Assembly: GCA_050725495.1 (NCBI GenBank)
Contig: JBOHHM010000161.1
Span: 1 to 14,700 of the forward strand
DNA length: 14,700 bases
DNA from: JBOHHM01 sp050725495
Lineage (GTDB): Bacteria > Pseudomonadota > Gammaproteobacteria > Burkholderiales > Burkholderiaceae_C
Direction: 5' to 3'
Below the pieces are notes generated by a model. It was not told the DNA's origin. It was given only the letters and a program-made list of their open reading frames with translations, and ran no database searches. The position numbers were made by a program, and so were the translations under genes. Positions 7,353-12,711 of this stretch are shown here, in pieces (positions within the stretch are counted from its first letter, which is position 1; each line of letters starts with the position of its first letter).

Positions 7353-7892
7353 ATGAAACGCTCCCCCGAGCCCGAAAAAACTGCCGACGCGACCGCCGTG
7401 CAGCCCTGCCCTTGGGCCGACCTGAACGAAGCGGGCGACGGACTGACAGTGGACAACTTCCTGACAACGCTGATGAGCCACGTCGGCAACGCGCTGCGGC
7501 GCACCGTCACCCTGCCCTACGCCGAGCAGCACGGCATGACGGTGGCCGAGTGGCGGATGCTCTCCGTGCTCGCGCAAGCGCACACGCTACCGTTCAGCGA
7601 ACTGGTCGTGCTGTCGTCCACCGACAAGGCCCTGGTCAGCCGTACCCTGCGCCTGCTGGAAGAGCGCGGCCTGGTGGAGCTGCACAGCGAAGGCAACACC
7701 CCGAGAAAAAAATTGATCTGCATCATCTCGCCCGCAGGCCAGGCCCTGCACGACCAGGTTATCCCGATCGCCCGCCAGCGCCAGGCGGCCATGCTTCGCG
7801 TGCTGAGCCCCGAAGAGCGCCGCGTCATGCACCGGTCGCTCAAGAAACTGCAGCAGGCCTGCATTGCGGGCCCGGCCGACGGAAAGGATTGA
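7353..7892 (+). CDS. MarR-family transcriptional regulator
   Basis: The protein has 179 residues with the winged helix-turn-helix layout of MarR. A 30-residue variable N-terminus is followed by a dimerisation helix (LTVDNFLTTLMSHVGNALRR), then MTVAEWRMLSVLAQ, and a recognition helix at about 91-106 (DKALVSRTLRLLEERG). The wing lies around 113-120 (EGNTPRKK), and a C-terminal dimer helix ends the protein. MarR proteins are small-molecule-responsive DNA-binding dimers, often controlling aromatic catabolism. Divergence from the Bug and Mo-hydroxylase operon makes that operon the most likely target. The ribosome site before ATG 7353 is weak (AGAGA about 9 bases upstream), so a slightly different start cannot be excluded. 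It ends 23 bases from the converging corA gene. Confidence 0.93.
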   Translation: MKRSPEPEKTADATAVQPCPWADLNEAGDGLTVDNFLTTLMSHVGNALRRTVTLPYAEQHGMTVAEWRMLSVLAQAHTLPFSELVVLSSTDKALVSRTLRLLEERGLVELHSEGNTPRKKLICIISPAGQALHDQVIPIARQRQAAMLRVLSPEERRVMHRSLKKLQQACIAGPADGKD

Positions 7893-7909
7893 GGCGGCCG
7901 CGCCCGCCT
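7892..7909. terminator. Possible bidirectional terminator hairpin, marR/corA
   Basis: AGGCGG (7892-7897) pairs with CCGCCT (7904-7909) around a 6-base loop. It begins on the last base of the marR stop and lies just before the corA stop on the other strand. Only two T residues follow, so it is weak as an intrinsic terminator. Confidence 0.35.
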
Positions 7910-7915
7910 TGGCGT

Positions 7916-8902
7916 CTACTTGAGCCAGCCGCGCTTGCGGAAATACCACATGGGCACGAGTGCGCTGGCCACCATGAGCACGACAGCGTAGGGGTAGCCC
8001 CATTTCTGGGCCAGCTCGGGCATGTGCTGGAAGTTCATGCCGTAGATGCTCGCGATCAGCGTGGGCGGCAGCAGCGCGACGCTGGCGACCGAGAAGATCT
8101 TGATGATCTTGTTCTGGTTGATGTTGATGAAACCGACCGTCGCGTCCATCAGGAAGTTGATCTTGTCGAACAGAAAGGCCGTGTGGTTGTCCAGCGACTC
8201 GATGTCGCGCAGGATCTGGCGCGCCTCCTCGAACTGCTCGGCATTGAGCATCTTGCTGCGCATCATGAAGCTGAGCGCGCGGCGCGTGTCCATCACATTG
8301 CGGCGGATGCGCCCGTTGAGGTCTTCCTGGCGCGCGATGGCTGCCAGCACTTCACCGGCCAGGGCGTCGGTCACATCGCCCGAGAGCACCTTGCCGCTGG
8401 CTTTCTCGAGCTCGTCGTAAGTGCCTTCGAGCGCATCGGCCGAGTATTCGGCGTCGGCGTCGAACAGCTTGAGCAGCACTTCCTTGGCTTCCTCGATCAG
8501 CCCCGGCGCGCGGCGCGCGCGCATGCGCAGCAGACGGAACACCGGCACGTCCTCGTCGTGGATCGAGAACAGCACGCCGCAGCTCTTGAGCTCGGTGTTG
8601 TGCTGGTTCAGGATGAAGGCCACACGCACCGTGCGCGGCTCGGCTTCGTCGGCGATCAGGAAGTCGCTGCGGATGTGCAGCTCGCCGTTGTCTTCTTCAT
8701 AAAAGCGCGCGGACTCCTCGATGTCCTCGGCCATCGCGTCTTCTGGAATCGACAGGCCGTAGTACTGCTTGACCCAGCGCTTTTCCTCGACCGTGGGGGT
8801 TTCCAGGTCGACCCAGATCGGCTTGAACCTGGACAGCTCTTCCAGCGACTCGATCTCTTCCTGGAACAGCCGGCCGTTGGCCAGCGTGAAGATGTTGAGC
8901 AT
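7916..8902 (-). CDS. corA: CorA-type magnesium/cobalt transport protein
   Basis: With 328 residues it has normal CorA length. The cytoplasmic N-terminal domain (about 1-260) is acidic and helix-rich. Transmembrane helix 1 is at about 266-286 and is directly followed by the selectivity motif YGMNF at 287-291, with a short periplasmic loop HMPELAQKWGYP. Helix 2 is at about 304-321, with a basic cytoplasmic tail FRKRGWLK. The family forms a pentameric inner-membrane channel for Mg2+, also passing Co2+ and Ni2+. The start at 8902 is supported by GGGAG about 8 bases upstream. The upstream patatin gene is on the same strand but 154 bases away. A structured leader and an extended -10 element suggest its own promoter. 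Confidence 0.96.
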   Translation of the reverse strand: MLNIFTLANGRLFQEEIESLEELSRFKPIWVDLETPTVEEKRWVKQYYGLSIPEDAMAEDIEESARFYEEDNGELHIRSDFLIADEAEPRTVRVAFILNQHNTELKSCGVLFSIHDEDVPVFRLLRMRARRAPGLIEEAKEVLLKLFDADAEYSADALEGTYDELEKASGKVLSGDVTDALAGEVLAAIARQEDLNGRIRRNVMDTRRALSFMMRSKMLNAEQFEEARQILRDIESLDNHTAFLFDKINFLMDATVGFININQNKIIKIFSVASVALLPPTLIASIYGMNFQHMPELAQKWGYPYAVVLMVASALVPMWYFRKRGWLK

Positions 8903-8906
8903 GGGC

Positions 8907-8930
8907 TCACTCCCGTTGAACGTTGTGCAT
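8907..8930 (-). other. Seven-codon open frame immediately before corA
   Basis: ATG at 8930-8928 opens MHNVQRE and stops with TGA at 8909-8907, four bases before the corA ATG. The stop sits directly after the GGGAG ribosome site of corA, so its translation would interfere with corA initiation. It has no clear ribosome site of its own. A leader peptide is possible but unproven; chance occurrence is equally likely. Confidence 0.2.
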
Positions 8931-8951
8931 CAGGCGGCGAAAGGCGGTGCT

Positions 8952-8986
8952 GCTTTCAACCCCGACGCAGTGAGGGAGTTGAAAGC
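8952..8986. promoter_or_regulatory. Stable stem-loop in corA leader
   Basis: GCTTTCAAC (8952-8960) pairs perfectly with GTTGAAAGC (8978-8986). Inside, CCC (8961-8963) pairs with GGG (8974-8976) past a single bulged A, giving a 12-bp stem with a 10-base loop. On the minus strand no T-run follows, so it is not a standard terminator for the patatin gene. It lies about 50 bases before the corA start, in the probable leader. Confidence 0.55.
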
Positions 8987-9039
8987 TACCGACTAGGGTA
9001 GGTTTCCAAGGAGCTGTCTCCGAAAATGGCAAAGGCTGG

Positions 9040-9048
9040 ATTATGGCA
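9040..9048 (-). promoter_or_regulatory. Candidate extended -10 promoter for corA
   Basis: Minus strand reads TGCCATAAT: an extended -10 (TG-N) joined to CATAAT, five of six matches. No convincing -35 lies 17 bases upstream, inside the end of the patatin gene, which extended -10 promoters tolerate. Transcription would start near 9033, giving a corA leader of about 130 bases. Confidence 0.4.
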
Positions 9049-9056
9049 CTGCAGCA

Positions 9057-10253
9057 TCAGGCCGCGGCGTTGAAAAACGCCAGCAGTTCGGCCCTGCGGG
9101 CATGGGCATCCTGCTCGCCCAGGTCAAGCAGCGCCTGCACAAAACCGGGCTCGAACAGCAGGTAGCTCGCCAGCGCCGCGCCGCCGCCCTTGAGCGCGCC
9201 CAGGCCGCCGAGCGCGCGCCGCGTCGCGGCGGGCAACTCGTGCGCGTGGGCTTGCGCCAGCGCGTCCAGCGACTGCGAGGGCTGGATCGCCAGCACATTG
9301 ACACTGCGGTAGGGCAGCAGCTGCGCCACATCGCGCGGCAACTTGGCCAGCGTCTGGTTGACGCGCAGGGTCTGCTCCACGTCGGCCTGCAGCGTGTCGT
9401 GAAACACGCTGGCCATGGCGTGGCCGGCAATGCTGCCCAGCGTCGGTGCTGCCGGCAAGCCGTTGGTCAGGCTGAAGCGCTCGGACTGGCTCACGCCTAT
9501 CACCAGCACCTTGGTGGCGCCCAGATGCATGGCCGGCGACAGCGGCGAGACCTGGCGCATCGAGCCGTCGCCAAAAAACTCGCGGTGTCCGTCCACCCAC
9601 AGCGCTGTGGGCGGAAAAATGAAGGGAATGGCGCTGGAGGCCATCAGGTGCTCGATGGTGATGGGCTGGAACTCGGCGCGCCGCCCCGGCCGCACCCAGG
9701 CCTTGGGGCGCGACTCGTCCCGGGTTTGACAAAAGGTCCAGTGCACGCCGCTGGTGTAGCTCGAGGCGGTGATGGCCAGCGCATCGAGCACGCGGTGCTG
9801 CAGCGCCTTCTCAATCCCGGGCAGCGAGATGACGCGGTGCAGCGTGTCGACCAGCGGCGTGTTGTCCAGCACCGCGCCGTGGGCGCGGGCGTGGCGCGAC
9901 AGGCTGAATGCCGCGGCCCACTTGCTGGCCTGCGCCCAGGGCGAGAGGTTGAGCTTGTACACATGGGACGAGCGCAGCTGGGTGCAGAAGCGGGCCAGCT
10001 GTTCAAGCGCCGCTAGACCCTCGCAGGCGCGGCTGGCCAAATAAGCCGCGTTCAGCGCACCGGCCGAGGTGCCCACCAGGATCTTGAACGGAAAGCGCTC
10101 GGGCCCGGGCCGCTGTAGGCCCAGCAGGGTGCCGATGGCGCGCAGCACGCCGGCCTGGTAGGCGGTGCGGGCGCCGCCACCCATCAGCACCAGGGCACTG
10201 GCCTCCCGTGCAGGCTCAGGGAAGGTGGCTGTGATGATGGTGTCCAGGCTCAT
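9057..10253 (-). CDS. Patatin-like phospholipase/acyl hydrolase
   Basis: The 398-residue protein shows the complete Ser-Asp dyad of the patatin fold. The oxyanion loop is GGGARTAYQAGVL at 25-37, the nucleophile elbow GTSAG at 61-65 (Ser63), and the Asp is in FGDGS (Asp229), where most relatives have DGG or DGA. No signal peptide or membrane helix is seen, so it is probably cytoplasmic or peripherally membrane-bound. It would hydrolyse acyl esters of phospholipids or related lipids. The C-terminal 150 residues (from about 250) are an alpha-helical extension common to proteobacterial patatin-like proteins. No ribosome site precedes ATG 10253, and the candidate promoter would place the transcript start within a few bases of it. 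It diverges from hpf. Confidence 0.93.
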   Translation of the reverse strand: MSLDTIITATFPEPAREASALVLMGGGARTAYQAGVLRAIGTLLGLQRPGPERFPFKILVGTSAGALNAAYLASRACEGLAALEQLARFCTQLRSSHVYKLNLSPWAQASKWAAAFSLSRHARAHGAVLDNTPLVDTLHRVISLPGIEKALQHRVLDALAITASSYTSGVHWTFCQTRDESRPKAWVRPGRRAEFQPITIEHLMASSAIPFIFPPTALWVDGHREFFGDGSMRQVSPLSPAMHLGATKVLVIGVSQSERFSLTNGLPAAPTLGSIAGHAMASVFHDTLQADVEQTLRVNQTLAKLPRDVAQLLPYRSVNVLAIQPSQSLDALAQAHAHELPAATRRALGGLGALKGGGAALASYLLFEPGFVQALLDLGEQDAHARRAELLAFFNAAA

Positions 10254-10261
10254 GGTTGTTG

Positions 10262-10291
10262 TTTATGCCAGCGGTCTCTTCCCGGCGTCAA
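10262..10291 (-). promoter_or_regulatory. Candidate promoter of the patatin gene, giving a nearly leaderless mRNA
   Basis: On the minus strand TTGACG (10291-10286, five of six) and CATAAA (10267-10262, four of six) are 18 bases apart. A start about seven bases beyond the -10 falls at about 10255, two bases before the ATG at 10253-10251. The absence of any Shine-Dalgarno sequence agrees with this. Confidence 0.5.
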
Positions 10292-10463
10292 CGCGAGCGG
10301 GGCCGGGCAGACCCACTTCCCCGCACTGCGGCGGCGGCGCGGCCATGCTGGTCACGGGGCGCTGCCGGCCATCCCGGATGGCCGGCAAATTGACCCTGCA
10401 CGGCGCACGGGCAGTGCCCGCCGCGCTCGCGGTTGCCGGAAAAACATGAATGATATCAATGAC

Positions 10464-10502
10464 TTGCAATCTGTTTTGCAAAGGGTTGCATTTGCGGTGC
10501 AA
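10464..10502 (+). repeat. Phased TTGCAA-like motifs upstream of hpf
   Basis: TTGCAA at 10464 and 10476, TTGCAT at 10486 and GTGCAA at 10497 are spaced 12, 10 and 11 bases, about one helical turn each. They lie 20-60 bases upstream of the candidate hpf -35. This looks like a cluster of protein-binding half-sites. Confidence 0.45.
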
Positions 10503-10521
10503 GGGCTTGGGGGAAACGGGA

Positions 10522-10550
10522 TTGCTTTTGGCGGCGCTCCGGCGCATAGT
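10522..10550 (+). promoter_or_regulatory. Candidate hpf promoter (sigma-70 reading; partial sigma-54 reading overlaps)
   Basis: TTGCTT (10522-10527) and CATAGT (10545-10550) are 17 bases apart, each matching four of six consensus positions. The same stretch also shows GG (10512-10513) exactly 10 bases before GC (10524-10525) in TTGCT, the invariant core of a -24/-12 sigma-54 promoter. The rest of the -24 box is poor. The leader to the hpf ATG would be about 80 bases. Confidence 0.4.
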
Positions 10551-10638
10551 GGACTGACCTTCAACAATCCAGGTTCGTCGGCCGTTCACCGCTTGAGGGC
10601 GGCCATTTCAACCCCCAGAGAGCAACAGGAGGCTATTC

Positions 10639-10968
10639 ATGAACTTGACGATCAGCGGTCACCATCTCGAAGTCACCCCAGCCTTGCGCAACTATGTGAC
10701 CACCAAGCTTGATCGAATTACCCGGCATTTTGACCAGGTCGTGGATGTCAAAGTGCTACTCACCGTGGAGAAGCAGAAGGAGAAGGAACGAAGGCAGCGC
10801 GCCGAGTGCAACATCCATGTCCGCGGCAACGACATGTATGCCGAAAGCTCGCATGCCGACCTCTACGCCGCCGTGGACGAACTGGTCGACAAGCTCGACC
10901 GCCAGGTGGTGCGCCACAAGGATCGCTTGCAGGACCATCACCGTGACTCGGCCAAGCGTTTGATGTAA
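10639..10968 (+). CDS. hpf: Ribosome hibernation-promoting factor, short HPF/RaiA family
   Basis: At 109 residues it matches the short-form HPF/YfiA family, lacking the C-terminal dimerisation domain of long HPF. It starts MNLTISGHHLEVTPALRNYV and shows the family beta-alpha-beta-beta-beta-alpha pattern, with the acidic-basic DKLDRQVVRHKDRLQDHH helix at the end. The protein binds the decoding region of the small ribosomal subunit and inactivates ribosomes in stationary phase or starvation. AGGAGG lies 8 bases before ATG 10639, an unusually good ribosome site for this window. A strong terminator follows within 30 bases, so the gene is largely uncoupled from ptsN although the order hpf-ptsN-hprK is typical of proteobacterial sigma-54 loci. 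rpoN itself is not next to it here. Confidence 0.95.
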   Translation: MNLTISGHHLEVTPALRNYVTTKLDRITRHFDQVVDVKVLLTVEKQKEKERRQRAECNIHVRGNDMYAESSHADLYAAVDELVDKLDRQVVRHKDRLQDHHRDSAKRLM

Positions 10969-10995
10969 GCATTTCATAGAAGGACCTCAGCGAAA

Positions 10996-11024
10996 GCCGC
11001 CCGGCTTGCCGGGCGGCTTTTTTT
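10996..11024 (+). terminator. Intrinsic terminator after hpf
   Basis: GCCGCCCGG (10996-11004) pairs perfectly with CCGGGCGGC (11009-11017) around a CTTG loop, followed by seven T (11018-11024). AAA at 10993-10995 can pair with the first T residues. This is a textbook Rho-independent terminator and the strongest in the window. Confidence 0.93.
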
Positions 11025-11051
11025 CCAGCCAGGATGGCCCGGCCCGGGGAA

Positions 11052-11080
11052 CTGGCAAGGCCGCGCGGGAGGTGCATAAT
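11052..11080 (+). promoter_or_regulatory. Candidate promoter for ptsN-hprK
   Basis: CTGGCA (11052-11057, four of six) and CATAAT (11075-11080, five of six) are 17 bases apart, directly after the hpf terminator. A start near 11087 would leave a leader of about 9 bases before ATG 11096, with no room for a Shine-Dalgarno sequence; none is seen. Confidence 0.45.
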
Positions 11081-11095
11081 CCAGTTCCTCAATCT

Positions 11096-11563
11096 ATGAA
11101 CCGCCTCGCGTCCATCCTGCCAGCCGCTCAAGTGCTTGTGAGCGTCGATGCCACCAGCAAGAAACGTGCTTTTGAGGAAGCCGGCCTGCTGTTCGAGAAT
11201 CTCCACGGCCTGTCGCGCGCGCTGGTCACCGACAGCCTGTTTGCCCGCGAGCGCCTGGGGTCGACCGGCCTGGGCCATGGCGTGGCGATTCCGCATGGCC
11301 GCATCAAGGGCTTGAAGGCGCCGATGGCGGCCGTGTTCCAGCTGGCGCAGCCCATCGGCTTTGACGCGCCCGACGAGCAGCCCGTGGGCCTGCTCATCTT
11401 TCTGCTGGTGCCCGAGGCCGCGACGCAAAAGCATCTGGAAATCCTGTCCGAGATCGCCGAGCTGCTCAGCGACGCGCCGCTGCGCGAGAGAATCAAGGCC
11501 AGCACCGACGCCGCCGAGCTGCACGGCATGATCGCCAACTGGCAGTCGACCCAAGCCGCCTGA
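11096..11563 (+). CDS. ptsN: Nitrogen-regulatory PTS IIA protein (EIIA-Ntr)
   Basis: From ATG 11096 the product has 155 residues, the usual length of PtsN. A longer frame from TTG 11006 starts inside the upstream terminator and is rejected. The fold is PTS EIIA type 2. The phosphorylation site is in GLGHGVAIPHGR with His67, the counterpart of His73 of E. coli. C-terminal LLIFLLVPEAATQKHLEILSEIAELL is the conserved core strand and helix. Phospho-PtsN receives phosphate from NPr and regulates, rather than transports; known targets in other bacteria include K+ uptake and stress responses. hprK follows after 102 bases, on the same strand, as in other betaproteobacteria. Confidence 0.95.
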   Translation: MNRLASILPAAQVLVSVDATSKKRAFEEAGLLFENLHGLSRALVTDSLFARERLGSTGLGHGVAIPHGRIKGLKAPMAAVFQLAQPIGFDAPDEQPVGLLIFLLVPEAATQKHLEILSEIAELLSDAPLRERIKASTDAAELHGMIANWQSTQAA

Positions 11564-11569
11564 GCAAAT

Positions 11570-11660
11570 GGGCCCCCACGCTTGTCCCTTCGTGTACTGC
11601 GCTGCACCCCAAGGCGGGCCTCGCAGCTTGGGGAGGCCCGGCGCTGCTCAAGAGGCTTCC
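11570..11660. repeat. Hairpin-rich intergenic element between ptsN and hprK (probable dispersed repeat)
   Basis: The gap begins GGGCCCCCACGCTTGTCCC and then offers two mutually exclusive 7-bp stems: CCCCAAG (11607-11613) with CTTGGGG (11627-11633), or GGGCCTC (11616-11622) with GAGGCCC (11633-11639). The wording strongly resembles an intergenic repeat I recall from many Comamonadaceae genomes; this is memory, not a search. It may act as a processing or attenuation signal between the two genes. Confidence 0.5.
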
Positions 11661-11665
11661 TTGGC

Positions 11666-12616
11666 ATGAAGCCCACGGTTGTCAGCGCCGACGTCCTGTT
11701 CGAGGAGTTTCGTGCCGCCCTCAAGTGGGAATGGGTCGCCGGCCTGGGCGCCTCCGAGCGCCGTTTTGACGAGGTGGCTGTGCGGGCCGCCCGCTCCGGC
11801 GCCGATCTGGTCGGCTACCTCAACTACATCCACCCCTACCGCGTGCAGATCCTGGGCGAGCGCGAGATCGCCTACCTGACCAACGCCACGGCGGAAGACT
11901 GCGCGCGCCGGATTTCCCGCATCGTCACGCTGGAGCCGCCGGTGCTGGTGCTCACCGACAACCAGCTGGCGCCTGACGCGCTGCTGTCGATGTGCGAACG
12001 GGCGCAGATTCCGATGTTTGCCACGCACGAGCCCTCGGCCTTTGTGATCGACGTGTTGCGCGCCTACCTGTCCAAGCATTTCGCCGACCGCACCTCGATG
12101 CATGGCGTGTTCATGGACATTCTGGGCCTGGGCGTGCTGATCACCGGCGAGTCGGGCCTGGGCAAGAGCGAGCTGGGCCTGGAGTTGATCTCGCGCGGCA
12201 ACGGCCTGGTGGCCGACGACGCGGTCGACCTGTACCGCATCAACCAGACCACGATCGAGGGCCGCTGCCCCGATCTGCTGCAAAACCTGCTGGAAGTGCG
12301 CGGCATTGGCCTGCTGGACATCCGCGCCATCTTCGGCGAGACGGCGGTGCGGCGCAAGATGCGCCTCAAGCTCATCGTGCACCTGGTGCGCCGTGAAACC
12401 CTGGAGCGCGAGTACGAGCGTCTGCCCTACGAGCCGCTGACCCAGGATGTGCTCGGTGTGCCGGTGCGCAAGGCCGTGATCCAGGTGGTGGCCGGGCGCA
12501 ACATCGCCGTGCTGGTGGAGGCTGCCGTGCGCAACACCATTTTGCAGCTGCGCGGCGTCGACACCTACCAGGAGTTCGTCGAGCGGCACCGCCGCGCGAT
12601 GGAACAAGACGGCTGA
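11666..12616 (+). CDS. hprK: HPr kinase/phosphorylase
   Basis: The start at 11666 gives MKPTVVSADVLFEEF, typical of the family, with AGAGG about 9 bases upstream; the longer frame to 11582 lies in the repeat-like gap. The product has 316 residues. Residues 1-135 are the N-terminal regulatory domain. The kinase domain shows His146 in MHGVFMDILG, the Walker A loop GESGLGKS at 161-168, the Asp pair in VADDAV (184-185), and the HprK signature EVRGIGLLDIR at 210-220. VPVRKAVIQVVAGRN follows near 265-280. HprK phosphorylates and dephosphorylates HPr on serine. In proteobacteria it is linked to the regulatory PTS and often accompanies ptsN. The next gene is convergent, so the transcript ends here; rapZ, a frequent neighbour, is absent. 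Confidence 0.95.
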   Translation: MKPTVVSADVLFEEFRAALKWEWVAGLGASERRFDEVAVRAARSGADLVGYLNYIHPYRVQILGEREIAYLTNATAEDCARRISRIVTLEPPVLVLTDNQLAPDALLSMCERAQIPMFATHEPSAFVIDVLRAYLSKHFADRTSMHGVFMDILGLGVLITGESGLGKSELGLELISRGNGLVADDAVDLYRINQTTIEGRCPDLLQNLLEVRGIGLLDIRAIFGETAVRRKMRLKLIVHLVRRETLEREYERLPYEPLTQDVLGVPVRKAVIQVVAGRNIAVLVEAAVRNTILQLRGVDTYQEFVERHRRAMEQDG

Positions 12617-12621
12617 GGTTT

Positions 12622-12668
12622 GCTATTTAAAATATAGCGCCTCACGCCCATTCGACATGGGCTGAGGC
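12622..12668. repeat. Palindromic intergenic element after hprK (probable dispersed repeat)
   Basis: Two adjacent hairpins are present. GCTAT (12622-12626) pairs with ATAGC (12634-12638) around an AT-rich loop. Then GCCTCA (12639-12644) and GCCCAT (12646-12651), with one bulged C between, pair with ATGGGC (12657-12662) and TGAGGC (12663-12668), a 12-bp stem with a 5-base loop. The sequence ends TATTTGATC. This two-hairpin pattern matches an extragenic element I recall as common in Comamonadaceae. It lies between convergent genes and could terminate both. Confidence 0.55.
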
Positions 12669-12685
12669 TGTATTTGATCCCCATA

Positions 12686-12707
12686 TCGGGCGCGCTCGGG
12701 CGCCCGA
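12686..12707. terminator. GC hairpin after the flavoprotein gene
   Basis: TCGGGCGC (12686-12693) pairs perfectly with GCGCCCGA (12700-12707) around a 6-base loop. It begins four bases after the stop codon of the minus-strand flavoprotein gene. There is no T-run, so termination is suggested by place and stability only. Confidence 0.4.
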
Positions 12708-12711
12708 CGGC

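Larger units (their letters stand above)
10254..10638. other. Non-coding divergent gap, patatin gene / hpf
   Basis: No credible gene was found in these 385 bases. They hold the patatin promoter, a strong hairpin (TGCCGGCCAT at 10363-10372 with its complement at 10378-10387), a 13-base palindrome CGGGCAGTGCCCG (10408-10420), a cluster of TTGCAA-like motifs (10464-10502) and a candidate hpf promoter. An open frame from ATG 10446 has no ribosome site and overlaps the promoter, so it was left out. Confidence 0.6.

Noticed and set aside
8952..8986. Stem-loop as intrinsic terminator of the patatin gene
   Set aside because: No T-run follows on the minus strand, so a leader or operator role is more likely.
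10475..10490. TTGCAAAGGGTTGCA as a sigma-54 -24/-12 promoter
   Set aside because: The required GG at -24 is TT here; only the -12 half matches.
10446..10712. 88-codon frame starting in the hpf promoter region
   Set aside because: No ribosome site, overlaps the candidate promoter and the hpf start, and the translation resembles no known protein.
11648..12607. 319-codon minus-strand frame antisense to hprK
   Set aside because: Composition typical of antisense frames; hprK carries Walker A and the family signature on the plus strand.
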